From assembly GCF_030272615.1 (NCBI RefSeq), contig NW_026729290.1, positions 1 to 64,000 of the forward strand: a stretch of DNA of 64,000 nucleotides, written 5' to 3'. The position numbers and the translations under genes are program-made. This document shows, one piece after another, positions 46,501 to 57,449 of the stretch. This stretch comes from Cryptomeria japonica. Lineage: Eukaryota; Streptophyta; Pinopsida; Cupressales; Cupressaceae. Position 1 is the first letter of the stretch, and each line of letters starts with the position of its first letter. A model generated the notes under the pieces. It ran no database searches, was not told where the DNA came from, and worked only from the letters and a program-made list of their open reading frames with translations.

Positions 46501-46928
46501 AAGCAGCTGCTTCTCAAACTTTGCAATCTCCAAAAACACCTTCAACAAGCATTATTCCATTTTCTCCAAAATCTCCTAAACACAAGATGCATGATGGTCT
46601 TGATCCTGTGCGAGTTAAAGATCCTATTTTTATAAATCTTGATGATGATATAGATGAAAATGTTATTCATGATGAAAATGTTACTTCTCTTGCTTCTGAT
46701 AGTGAATATGAACTTGTTGATATTGATAACCATTTATCTAACGAATTTTCTAAAGCACTTATCCTAGCTCCTAGACAAGAACAACGTGGCTTGGAACATG
46801 AACATAGCCCTTGTTTGGATCTTGTGATAGCTCCATCTGCTATGTTGGATGTTCCTCCTCTAGCATGTTCCCTGCCTTCCCGAAACATTGATCAGCAAGA
46901 TCGGGGGGTAGATGACGTGCTAGACTAG
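43594..46928 (+). pseudogene. gag-protease polyprotein of element G
   Basis: Start MEPNLNGLFSEDMG at 43594. A frameshift near 43815 leads into one continuous frame to 46928, broken only by TGA at 44845 and 46479. After a Pro/Ser/Thr-rich part, the retrotransposon gag core is seen as LELYNGKGDPLTHVKTFQTI, LRDKALQWYCLLP and LANAFTQQFQNNI (44460-44680). A zinc-binding block CQFHRQPGHDTEKCFTLK follows (about 45237), then an aspartic-protease-like region around GVLIDPSCMVNVITKEF (about 45615) and LGYPWLSSM. The expected D-T/S-G reads D-P-S, so activity is doubtful. The C-terminal third is Pro-rich, ending VDDVLD. No RT, RNase H or integrase. Confidence 0.88.
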
Positions 46929-47655
46929 TTTCATTAGCATAGCAGATTCTCTCCTCCTCTCTTTTGTTACTTCTTCTATATGTTATTCTCATTCTTCTAT
47001 TTGTTGTCCTTAGTGTTGTCTACTTGAGGACGATGCAAAGCATTGAGATCTCTTTTGGTCTCTCTCATGTTGACTCAAAAGACACATGTGTTCCCTTCTT
47101 CTAGGTGGCCTTCCTTGATTAGGCAATGAAGAACAATTATGCATACATACATATGATATACATGACTTATCATACAGCATATTGACCCCGAGGAAAGCGA
47201 AGTCACCTCTTGCTTTGTGTTTTGTGTCTATTATCCTTGGGTTTATTTCACACTTGGGGGCTAAATCTTTGTGATAACATGCTCCTTTCTCTTCTCATTT
47301 CTTATGTGTATCACTACGTTAAAGCAATCACCCCCATTGAGGCATGTGCGATCGCTTTAACGTAGGGGGGCATACACCCTGTCGATCCCTTCAGGATACT
47401 TGAAAATTTCTTGGCGAACTTAGCTTTTCCTTGAAAATTTTTGGTATTGTTCTTGCATGACTCATAGTGAGGGAACCTCACTACTGACAGTCATGGTTCT
47501 CCCTCATGATCTTCCCTTTTACTTTGTCAATCGAAGTCGTAAGATCTTTAGTCCACTGGGGGCTTGGTGTGTCTTGCCTCCTTGACATGGTGAAAGTCTT
47601 TCAATGTTGTTTCCTTGTACTTTACCAGAAGTATGAGCGTACGCTTATACTCCCG
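46929..47655 (+). other. 3' untranslated region of element G
   Basis: Non-coding. Contains a strong inverted repeat at 47314-47365 and PPT-like GGGGGCTAAAT words at 47255 and 47663, plus a partial copy (GGGGGCTTGG) near 47554. Confidence 0.6.
47314..47365. repeat. hairpin in 3' UTR of element G
   Basis: CTACGTTAAAGCAATC (47314-47329) pairs with GATCGCTTTAACGTAG (47350-47365), 15 of 16 pairs, with a 20-base loop. It is unlike the surrounding T-rich DNA. Confidence 0.85.
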
Positions 47656-47672
47656 CTAAAGTGGGGGCTAAA
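47656..47672 (+). other. polypurine-like tract of element G
   Basis: CTAAAGTGGGGGCTAAA immediately before TGTAGCATCC. Purine-rich with three pyrimidine interruptions. Confidence 0.6.
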
Positions 47673-48934
47673 TGTAGCATCCTAAAATTGTGACACTTGC
47701 AATTTCGACTACATTTCAGTCTTCACGATGGCGACGCAACATGGAACCTGAATGGAGACCCCGAAACTTGTCCACGACATCAAAAACTGCATTTTTCCAG
47801 CACCCTGCCTAATCCCTCCTTGCACCCTGCTGTCCCAGGAGGTGGGACCAGAGCGCCCAGTGCCCTAGTCCTTCAGGACCAGGGCGCCTAGGACCATGGT
47901 GCCCAATGCCCTGGTCCCTGGCCCTATTTTGGACCTAGTCTCTTATGGGGCTTCGGGTCTTTTAGTTTGTAAATTGGAAAATACTCTTTCCTTGTCGGCC
48001 CAAGGTCAGAAAAATCAGTCTATCAACCCTAATTGGCAAGTATATAAACTACATTTCCTCTCCCATTTTGGGTAGATGGAAAAAGGAAGGACATATGTGT
48101 ACAAGATGCATTCAAGCATTCAAGCATTCAAGCATTCCTTCAAGCAATTAATCATTCTAAGTCTCCATTCAAGGCTAAGTGTTGCATTCAAGACAAGGAT
48201 TCAACCATTGAAGAGGAGATCACATGCAACATACAACATACAACATACAACATACAACATACAACAACATCTACACCTTCGCATGTAAGGATACAAACAT
48301 TCTTACAACAAGGTGCTAGTACTTGTTTTGCATTACAGTCATTTACATTTACAACATTTCTCATTTCTTGGTTAATTCCAAAACCGGGGTTTGACCTAAG
48401 GGCAAACCCCTAATCCCTAACCCCCCAATCGTCTTCAGTTTTCTGTGTGTAGGTTATAGGTACGTGGCTGAAATTGAAGATCTGGAATCCTTGTGTAGAG
48501 ATCAACAGATCCCCCTTTGTTTCACGGATTTTTCGGAGGACCGTGTGCATGCCGGGTGCCATCGTCCCATCAACTTTTGCTCAAATTTGTAGGACAGCAC
48601 CGTCTCGACATTTTACTGCTAATTCTAGGTCCGCAGCTTCATCCTATATCCCTATCTCTATTTATAAGAGAATCTTTCTCACTTTCTATACATTCCTAGC
48701 TTAATCATTCTATCCACATTCTTTACAAAAGAGGGTAGCCTTGTTGTCTTAACCCTTGAAACTCATCTAAAATCCAATCTTGCATTGTGTGGGATTGGAT
48801 CTTGTGGGTTTCAACCCCTCTTTTGAATGTAAAGTCTCCCCTAAGTGAAAACCGTCAATCCTAGTAACCTCCCTTCTCTCTCCCTGGAGTTGGAAGAGGG
48901 GAGAGCAACTAGGGTTCGATTTTTCCGCTTTACA
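47673..48934 (+). repeat. 3' LTR of element G
   Basis: TGTAGCATCC...GCTTTACA, followed by CAAAG. A good TATA box TATATAAACT lies at 48041-48050. Confidence 0.93.
48041..48050 (+). promoter_or_regulatory. TATA box in LTR of element G
   Basis: TATATAAACT, about 370 bp into the 3' LTR. The 5' LTR copy is altered to TAAATAAAC. Confidence 0.5.
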
Positions 48935-48939
48935 CAAAG

Positions 48940-49564
48940 GAAAGAAGCCTATTTGCAACTACTGTGGAAATCAAGGTCATATTGCTAGCATGTGCCAAAT
49001 CAGAAAAGCTAAGCAACCGAATGTCACTAAGTCCAATGGTTATTGTTACAGTTGCAATAAATATGGTCACACATCTAATCAATGTAGGACAAAGTCTATT
49101 AACAATTATCAGAAGGCAAAATTCAAAGGATTTTGTAAAAACTGCAATAGATATGGACATAGTAATGAGAAGTGTTGGTTTAAGCAAAAGAACTACATGT
49201 GGTCTACACACTGAGCAAATACTATAGGTTACCAAACTCACACAGATCCTTACCGAAAATATGTTGTAGTACCATGGGATTACAATACAAGGATATGGTG
49301 TGAATGTTGTGGAAGATATGGACACATAAGTGCCAACTACTTTATAAGGTTTGGGATGAACAACCAAAAATCATGGAGAAATCCTGGAATGGCATGTTTT
49401 CATTGTCATAAAGTTGGACACTTGGCTGGAGATTGCAGAGATCAACCTAGAAAAGACACTGATGAAATAAAAGAAAAATTAAAGATGATTTGGAGAAAGA
49501 AGGAAATTGTGTCAAATGAAGAAAGCACCTTACCTACCGAGTTAGGTCCTCCTATTCCAAATTA
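48940..49564 (+). pseudogene. element D gag-like protein, five zinc knuckles
   Basis: Continues the frame of 40981 once G and one CAAAG are removed. Five CX2CX4HX4C-type knuckles about 30 residues apart: CNYCGNQGHIASMC, CYSCNKYGHTSNQC, CKNCNRYGHSNEKC, CECCGRYGHISANY (last Cys is Tyr) and CFHCHKVGHLAGDC. One in-frame stop follows the third knuckle (49212). It ends PTELGPPIPN and TAA at 49563. Copia Gags usually have one or two knuckles; element A shows one in gag and two after its coiled coil. Nucleic-acid binding is the likely role. Confidence 0.85.
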
Positions 49565-50112
49565 ATCGATAAAGGTATGAAGGGGCTGCACTCTCAATGT
49601 TAAAACTCAACAGTTCCTACTTTATTATGTACTCAATTCAAAATCTGCATAGTTAAGATGTAGTAGTAAGTTTGAAATTCTATCAAAGTCTTTTGAGGCA
49701 CTAGACGAGAAACCTGTCAAGTCGGTGAATACAGGAAACCTGTCAAGTTGGTAAATGAAGGAAGTATAGCTACTCGATTAAAACACAAAAAGGAGGGAAG
49801 TTTAGTGGAACCAAGTGCATTTAATGTTTTTAACCTAAACTACACGGAGCCCGATAAGGTATATTGAATACTTAAAGCATTTTTCGTGGTCATTTTCACT
49901 CACCAATTTTTCGAGAAGAGCAGAGTAGAGCGAATCAGGGAGATCAAACCACCTACAAAGAAAATTCAAGGTATTTACATCAATCCCAATGCATTGTTAA
50001 GCTTATTTACCAATCGTATCTAGTTGCCATTATCTACTAAGTATAAAGTGTCAGTCATTTGGAAATCCTGAAACCCTAGGGATCCTTTGTTAGCTTTTAT
50101 CTGAAATCTAAA
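49565..50112. other. spacer between the two ORFs of element D
   Basis: No protease or integrase remnant is visible. The last 60 bases before the ATG at 50113 look like an untranslated leader (GAAACCCTAGGGATCC...). Confidence 0.5.
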
Positions 50113-51250
50113 ATGGCACCTAAGATCCAAGATCCCATTGTTGTCAAGAATGTAGAGAAGCCCTCACTAAAATACTCTTTAAATCCCAAAGTTGCTTTTG
50201 AACCGGATGATAAAACTGCTTTTTCACTCATCCCGGATAGAGTGTTGTTAGTCAAGAATGTGAGATTCTTCACCAAATGTCATGTTGAAGAACTCGGTCA
50301 TGTTGAAATCAAAGACACCTATGATGAGTTGTGTACAAATGGTAAACTGAATAGCAAGTATGAGCACATCAAGATCAAGGGATGAACTGAAGCCCTAACC
50401 TATCCCCGTGTGTTCAAATCCCAGTGGGTCAAGTTTGCTCTAAGCAGAGTTCATGATGATTTCATGTGGCTAGAAGAGCAACCATTTAAGATTACCAAGG
50501 AAATCATTCATCTGATTACCGGTTACCCCATTTATGATCATGCTCGAGCCCAAAAGATGATATCATAGAAGGAATTCATTAGTTTAACTAGAGTGGAATG
50601 ATATTGCAAAGGATTGAAACTAAATAATGTCATAGATGAAGAATTAAAATTTTCTATTAGAGTAATTGGTTACTGTTTCTTCCAATCAGTAAGGGAAAAT
50701 AGTGTACCCTATGCAGCAGTAGACCTAGCATACAAAATAGTGAAAAAGGGAATGAAAATTGACCTATGTGAGGTATTGCTGAAGAACCTATTTGAGAATC
50801 TGAACACAATTAGGAAGTCGAAGAAGAACAACCTGACAAATACACTAAAATCTGGATCATTGCTTGTATGCATGTTTTTCTACTTTGAGAAGTTCTTTCC
50901 AAAAGTCGGTAAAGTTGTTTGGGAACTACACCGACCAATCACCCATCAGATTAATGACTTCATCAAGAAGTTAGGTGATAATTTCAATGATATTATGGAT
51001 GATTACTTCAACAAGTTTCAAGAAAGAATGCATAATAGGTACCGAATTCCACCCCAGCTAGTGGAGAAATACAAAGATGTCATATGTTTTGAAGTAGACA
51101 TTGATTACTGTTATGTGAATGTTGTGGAACTAAGAACTCAACCTTTGCCACCCATGGGATATGAGATTGATATTTTATCTCACATAATAGAAAATTGATG
51201 CATTCCTTACATTACCAAGGCATGCTACCGAGCTCAGGTATGGAACCTAT
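50113..51250 (+). pseudogene. element D accessory ORF, N-terminal globular region
   Basis: Starts MAPKIQDPIVVKNVEKPSLK. Visible blocks: ALSRVHDDFMWLEEQPFKIT then KEIIHLITGYPIYDHAR, YAAVDLAYKIVKKGMKIDLC, LKSGSLLVCMFFYFEKFFPK and WELHRPITHQINDFIKKLGD. Stops at 50383, 50566 and 50599; a +1 shift occurs near 51190. I do not recognise a named domain. The 'ITKEIIHLITGYP' block and the later 'I.L..LL..L' region resemble, by eye, the LINE ORF3 blocks (LDADLISTVIGMP; VSLPFYLFRSLL) and PMD/plant-transposon-protein families. Function unknown. Confidence 0.6.
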
Positions 51251-53463
51251 GAAGAAGTGAAGGAAAAAGTAAAAATGAGCATTGTAGTACCCAAAGCTAC
51301 AAGAAAGACAACAAAGATGATAAAGGCTTTAACAGAGAAATTCAGAGAAGATTCTTCCTCCACACCTATCAAACGCACTTTAACCATTACCAAAGAGGAA
51401 TCTGAAGCCCAAGAGGCAGCAATAACACTGAGCACCGAATTGCCTAAGGGAAAAGTGTTGAAAAGAAAGAAATAGGATCCATCAAAGGTCTTACCGACTC
51501 CTCAAACTAAGCGACCTAATACAAGAGCATCAGCAGCTTCACTGAGTAAGAAAGCAAAGAATGTTACTATTCCAAAGGTAACTAAAACATACAAGAAATC
51601 TACTCGGAGACTCATTTTGGCAAAAGAGTCTAGTGATACCAAATCTGAAGATGCAAGCAGGTAAATGTGCATGGTGTTGAAAACTTTTGTAATAATCTAA
51701 AGGACTATGGTGGATTTTGAGGATTCAGATATGTTAAATATGAATCCAGATCTGCTGATGAAAAGAAACAAATTGAAGAAGTTGTCATATGCACACTTCT
51801 GAGATTTTGATTGGTCCCATTAGAAGTCTCTAATTCTCTTCCCAAAGAGTTATATGCACATATTGAAACTAGGTGGCAATATGCCCTAGACTCAGAGAAA
51901 AAGATTAGAGAAAGAAGCCTTATACATCTCTTTCCTGACATGTTGGTAGATGAAATCAAAGATCATCTGAAAAACTGCTAGACACAATTCCTAGTCAAAC
52001 AAAAGGCCTTGAAATTGATGAATGACCTCTATATTGATGTAGAAAAGGAAAAAAAAGAACAATGGTAGGCAATATTTCAACTCACAGATGCAGGTGAACA
52101 ATCTGTAGTTGAAATCGTTGATGTCACCGAGCAAGCTCCTGATGTCACCGAACAAGACCCTGCTGACACCATTCAAATAGATGAAGATATCATGGATACT
52201 AAGGCACCACAGCAGGAAATGATAGAAGGCAATGCATATGCCAAACTTGTATCTAGTGAATCAATTTTGGAACAAGTTTAGCCTTATCCATCGATCATTC
52301 AACCTATCTCAATCGAAGCCCCTTAGGATACATAGCAAGGCACTGAAGGTCACAAGTCTACAACAGAAGGTACTTCTCAAGAATAGACCACTAAAGCACC
52401 TTCTAGCACTAAAAACGTTTCTATTGAGACTCCAAGTACCAAGACACCAAGCACCAAGACACCAAAGGATGCTGCAGAGGCTAAAGTTACCGACCAAAGT
52501 GTTGCCTCTACCGAGCAACCTACCAAGGGTCCTCAAGCCTCCCAAGCCATTGTCTTAGTTAAATTGGTGAAAGGTAAAGAAAAGAAGGTGAAAAAGCATA
52601 GTTTCAAAGTTGATTTGTCAAAACCAATAATGTTGCCCAATGTTGATATCTCAAAATTAAAGGGGCAAGCACTCATTGATTTTGGTGAACTATGCAAAGC
52701 AAAGGCCGAACAGGAAAAACAAATGGCCATTCAAAAGAAAAATAAAGTACTTCAGAAGGTTAAAGCACTCCTAATAGATATGCTACCTAAAGCTACAATA
52801 TCAACTGATGTAGCCATCCACATTCAACTGGATGAACTCCTAACAAAGATAGAGACATCTGGAGTAGATGCATCCGAGTACTTGAGCAAAATAAAAGACA
52901 AAGAGCTCATTGCAAAGATGATAGAAAAGGTACAGAAAGCTATCGCTATTGGAAAAGTTAAACTTGTCCAATTTATTGTTGAGTTGACTCCTCAACTCAA
53001 GCACATTATTTATTTATTTCAGAAACTCTATACATTTTCTTTATTCATTAAAGACATTAAGAATAAAACAGAGACAATTGAGAAAGAGATCACCAATCTC
53101 TCAAGAAAGTTGACCACAGAGCCCAATTCAGTTCAGAATTTTTACACAAAGTTACAACAGCTGATAGCTCAACAATTGGAACTAAGGAGTGAGGAACACA
53201 AGATTCAGATGGACATAATGACACTTCAGACATTATTCCTTCCTCATCTTTCATCCATCCAAGAACAAATCAACTGAGCCACATTTCTATCTGCTACACA
53301 AGAGGGAAGCGCATTAGATGGCTTAATATCATTATTGGCTGATATTCAAGCACATAATTATTTAATGGACAGTGTTAAGAATGCACTCTCTATCACTCTC
53401 ACCGAAGCATGGACCAAGTACAAATCCATTTTTGACCAGTTACCACCCTTGAATGGTAATTAA
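51250..53463 (+). pseudogene. element D accessory ORF, charged linker and coiled-coil C-terminus
   Basis: Continuation in shifted frames. Basic stretches KGKVLKRKK and KRPNTRASAASLSKKAKN (possible nuclear localisation) come first. A mixed acidic, Thr/Pro-rich linker with repeated 'V(T)EQ' and 'PSTKTP' words follows (52080-52560). Then an open 237-codon segment (52564-53277) starts VKGKEKKVKKHSFKVDLSKP and is rich in Lys/Gln/Leu helices, for example IEKEITNLSRKLTTEP. The ORF ends LPPLNGN, TAA at 53461-53463. Total ORF from 50113 is about 1,100 codons. Confidence 0.6.
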
Positions 53464-53809
53464 GTTTTGATGTTTGTCAAAAAGGGGGAGTAATATAGTA
53501 TTCAAAGTATCAACCAACAGGAGTGTAGTATATAGGGGGAGTATATCGAGCAGAGTGAGTAGAGTATCCAAAGCAATGAACCGAGCATTATACAAAGCAG
53601 AATGAGCAAAGAACAAGAGCAGCACACTGATCATTGATCACCAAGCATTCAAATCTAAATTTTGTACAGTATGTTGATAAGGGGAGTATATCTGATTATA
53701 CTATTTTATTGACTAAATGTATATACTATCAATTGAGTCAAATTTTGTAAAGTATATAGATTTTTGAGTTATGACTTTGAAAGTAGTTTTGTCAATCATC
53801 TCAACTAAT

Positions 53810-53824
53810 GTCAAAAGGGGAGAT
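53810..53824 (+). other. polypurine tract of element D
   Basis: TGTCAAAAGGGGAGAT-type tract just before the 3' LTR. A second copy, GTCAAAAAGGGGGAG, lies near 53475 just after the ORF. Confidence 0.75.
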
Positions 53825-54963
53825 TGTTACTACTTATCAACTTGCCATTAGTTTTACATCTAAAGTCATTCTATATACTCTAGTCGGTTACTACTACCGA
53901 GATAATCAGTCAGTATGCATAGTCCTGTCGGTTATAGAAGAAAGTAGTCACAGAGCCCAATATGCACCGAGTTGTCTACTGAGTATCATTCTATGTCTAT
54001 CGAGTAGCAAAGATGATATACCGAGATGATATACATCGAGTGAAACGTGTTACTAGATTCATTGAACCTGGACATACATATGAAAACATGTTACAAGATC
54101 GAGGAACATCTAATTGTTATCACATAGGAAATTGCACTTGAAGATTGTGTATGATTTTGAGGTTATCTAACCAATGAAATAATTCGCATGGTTATTCATT
54201 CGATAAATCATGTTTGTAAGATTGAAGCAATGAATGGATCACCGTCATAAGAGATCTATTTATACAGCATGAGTTAAGGATTAAAAGTGTGTGTGCATGA
54301 GTGTAAGAAGACTGTTACAAAGACATAGAGGTCACTAAGAAGGTTTTCAGAGAACAATTAAAGAATAGAGCAAATAGAAGGATTTACCGAGTTACTATAT
54401 GGGTTACTGAGGTATGCTATAAGCAAGGTAACTTATTCTGAGCAGATAGAATCTTCTATAACATTCCAAATGTAAAGTTGCAGATATTTGTAATGATTTT
54501 ATTATAATATTTTGAAGTTGTAAGAGAAACCTTTAACAGGGTAAAAGACTCTAATCAAGTCTATAAATTGTAAATCCTCTAACTAGGTGCAACATTTAGT
54601 TTAAGTGTTGTAAAATCCTTTAGCAAGGTAGATCTAACAGATCTTGATACTCCTAACAGGGTAAGCTATAAGAAATAGCTAGACATGTAGTTCTAACTGA
54701 GCACCTTTATTATTGCAATAGTGAAGTTGTAGGTGCCATCCCCATCGCAGTTTTTCTCTCTAACCAAGATTTTATGTGTAACCAAAATATATGTGCTATG
54801 GAGTGAATCATGTATGATTGTTATTTATTTGTTTTAGCTTTATGTTATGTTACAGTAGTTTTCAGTTTATGCATAACAGTAAAGATATTGTTGAAGAAAA
54901 GATTTGAAGTACTGATTCACCCCTCCCTTCTCAGTACATTAGCTTTCCATATTGGGCCTAAGA
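53825..54963 (+). repeat. 3' LTR of element D
   Basis: TGTTACTACT...GCCTAAGA (terminal CA changed to GA), followed by the duplicated GTGCT. Confidence 0.93.
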
Positions 54964-56700
54964 GTGCTTGCATGAGTTCTTTTTTCAAGAACTATCTCCT
55001 TATCTTCAAGGGTGTCTTCCTTCACCTCAGTGGTGTCCTCGAAGGCCTTTTCCCCTTGGACACTTTCAAGCTTGCTGAGAAGGACCTTAATGATGTCAGA
55101 GGTGGCCTTTAAGATCTTGTGACTCTACTCCCCAATATTTTTGAGAGTCTTCTCAACCCGTTCCATCCTATTTTCAGTATCCCTAACTCTATCTTCCAAG
55201 GTTTGAAAGCTATTGTGTTGGGCATTCATGATTTCCTTTCCATTACTAATAGCTTTGGTAAGCTCACTTAAGAAGTCAGGGAGGGAACTAAATTTATCAG
55301 TACTGATAGCTTCTAAAGCTTCAATTTTGTTGGCCTCCTGGACCTATTTGACTTTTATGCTTTTTATTTCCTTCTGAACCCAAAGGAAGACCTTATTGAA
55401 GCAGTTTGTGCCATTTTTGAAACAAAAGTCAATATCCAGATAGGAGACATCCTAGGCCTTGTCTCCCATGGGATCCAATTTGACCTCTAGACCCACCTCC
55501 TTCCACTCAGCATTCTTAGCTTCCTTCATGGGGGTGCCCTCCCCAGCCAAGTCCTTACTACGGTCCTTGGAACAAGTAAGAAGGGGTGAAAAGTTCATAG
55601 CTCCCAAATCCTCACCTCTCAGTATCTTCCCCTTTTTCTTCTAGCTAGAAAGAATTTGAACCTCCCTACTGTCTATCTCCATATCATCTTCAGTCTCATC
55701 TTCTTCCTCATATCAACTACCATCATCTTCCCCCTTCTGCTTCCTTTTAGCTGACCCTTTACCCTAATCCTCTTGCCCAATTTTCCTTTTGCACTTGCTC
55801 GACCCAGTGATATGGGGGTCCACCTCAACATCTGCCTCTTTTTTATAATCCTCACCATCATCATCATCCAAATCATCCAATTCCTCCTCCAACTCATAAA
55901 CCTCTACAATATTCAATTGAAGAGTGGTATTCTTGATGTGGTTATAAAGAACCACCATAAGACCCTCATGCAGAGTAGGATTGGTTTTGGGATTACATAT
56001 AGCATCCATAATCATGAAATTTAAGGCACATAACAAGTAGTAGGGGAGGGAAATTTTCTCCTTGTACCAAAAATGGTTGAGAATAACAGAATGGTAGCTA
56101 TAAACCTTGGTATATCTACCATCTAAAGTTATGAATTCCATTATAGAAAACAAAATCCATTGCCAGATCATCTTAATTACCTTAGGGGAGTAGTAAGTGT
56201 GGCTTCCCTTCACTAGTTTTTCTTTCTCCTCCTCGTCATTAGGAAATTTCTTCACAACAACATCCGATAGCTTTCAGTCCCTATAGAATTTGATACCATC
56301 CATCGATAGACCCATAGCCTCAGTGAGCATGGTCTCATCACCTTAACCTTCCTACTGCCAATGGTCAAGGTACCCTTATTCCACCCCTTTTTAAAAATCA
56401 TGGTGATTTTTGGCCTTCTTTCTTGCATTCTCTCCATGTAATCTATCATTGTAGCTACTTCCAGTACAAACCAAACCTAGGGATAGTCCCACCATTTATC
56501 AATTTTAGTTGCCTCTGTGTGCTTGCAATTTCCCCCCATCTTCTTATCAATATTAGTTGGCTATAATTTCTTGCAAATACCACTCTTCTCTATAGACTTT
56601 CTTTTTAGCAGGGAAGAAGCCTCTAGAAGCCAATGGATATTTCTTAAGCTTCCACTCCAAAAGGAAAGAATCACCCACAAAGCATGCGAGATGATATGGC
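54964..56700 (-). pseudogene. LINE-2 ORF3, main part
   Basis: On the - strand: KWWDYP, MIDYMERMQERRPKITMIF, KGWNKGTLTIGSRKVKV, LTEAMGLSMDGIKFYRD, VVVKKFPNDEEEKEKLVKGS and TYYSPKVIKMIWQWILFSI. Next MEFITLDGRYTKVYSYHSVI and KISLPYYLLCALNFMIMDAI, then an acidic run ELEEELDDLDDDDGED and a Lys-rich patch KCKRKIGQED. After a linker, a coiled coil has FQTLEDRVRDTENRMERVEK. Stops at 56271 and between blocks; a frameshift at about 56340. It continues past element D at 39053. It shares block order with LINE-1 ORF3. Protein family unrecognised. Confidence 0.72.
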
Positions 56701-56779
56701 AATTACTAATGTACCTCCCTCTTGGTTGCTTACGATATCATTTCATGATGCAATGACCACCCCTACCATCTCGAGAAAT

Positions 56780-57260
56780 GATATCAAATCCTACCTTGTT
56801 TACCATGATATCTTTCATAATTTAAAATGTCATGTGCCACTCGAGGGAGCTCCCCCTTGCCATACCAAATATTGATTTGCCTGCTTCGTACTGCCCCATT
56901 GGCAGCTCAATCAACACTCTTTGTGGCCTCTCCATAATCATGAGAAATGTAACACTGGTTGAATCCCTCAAGCGTCTCTCTGGCTAATGATATTTTTAAT
57001 CCTCCATGAGGGTTGATGCTTACCAAGGAGGCAATTGATAATATTTTTAGAATCCCCCTCCAACCATAAGAATTTGACTCTTAGATGATGTGCTAATTTT
57101 ATAGCTTGGAGGGCACCCATAGCTTCAGCAAAATGATTTGTTTGGTTCCCCAAGGGGAAGGCCACCATTCCTTTGAAAAAGCTAGCATAATTCCAGATAA
57201 CTCCACCACAGCCACCTGGCCCTAGGTTCCCTTTAGCAGCCCCAATGATGTTAGCCTTAA
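56780..57260 (-). pseudogene. LINE-2 ORF2: RNase H
   Basis: On the - strand: IKANIIGAAKGNLGPGGCGG (first catalytic Asp lost, Ile-Ile for F-D), NHFAEAMGALQAIKLAHHL, FLWLEGDSKNIINCL, then YISHDYGEATKSVD. A stop follows ISQRDA in one frame; coding resemblance continues to about 56780. Confidence 0.8.
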
Positions 57261-57449
57261 TCTAATCATTGGGAGGACAATACCAGTAGCACATCCTTCT
57301 TTTGAGTTGATTGGTATTAATGTCCTCATGGGCTAGGATGTTCCATCTCCTTGGAACATCATAATATTCCTTACTATTGCAATAATGAGATCCACGGGCC
57401 ATCACATTCTCAACAAAATTATATTTTATCTTAGCCCAAACCACCTCGG

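Larger units (their letters stand above)
40982..48934 (+). mobile_element. LTR element G: gypsy-type, gag-protease only
   Basis: LTRs 40982-42321 (1,340 bp) and 47673-48934 (1,262 bp) open TGTAGCATCCTAAAATTGTG. The 5-bp duplication CAAAG is exact (40977-40981 and 48935-48939). A primer site follows the 5' LTR and a PPT-like tract precedes the 3' LTR. The single ORF (43594-46928) codes gag and a protease-like domain. RT, RNase H and integrase are absent, with no space for them. LTRs differ by roughly 4% of substitutions by hand count over the first ~185 bases plus repeat-number changes, younger than its host D, as nesting requires. Confidence 0.93.
39054..54963 (+). mobile_element. LTR element D: Copia-derived, non-autonomous, with large accessory ORF
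   Basis: 1,139-bp LTRs (39054-40192, 53825-54963) open TGTTACTACTTATCAA. The 5-bp duplication GTGCT is exact (39049-39053 and 54964-54968). Initiator-Met primer site TGGTATCAGAGC and PPT present. Inside: a gag-like coiled coil with five zinc knuckles, then a ~1,100-codon ORF of unknown function. No protease, integrase, RT or RNase H is present. LTRs differ at roughly 8% by hand count over the first ~165 bases. Inserted in LINE-2 ORF3, and interrupted itself by element G. Intact members would need pol supplied by a Copia partner (inference). Confidence 0.92.
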
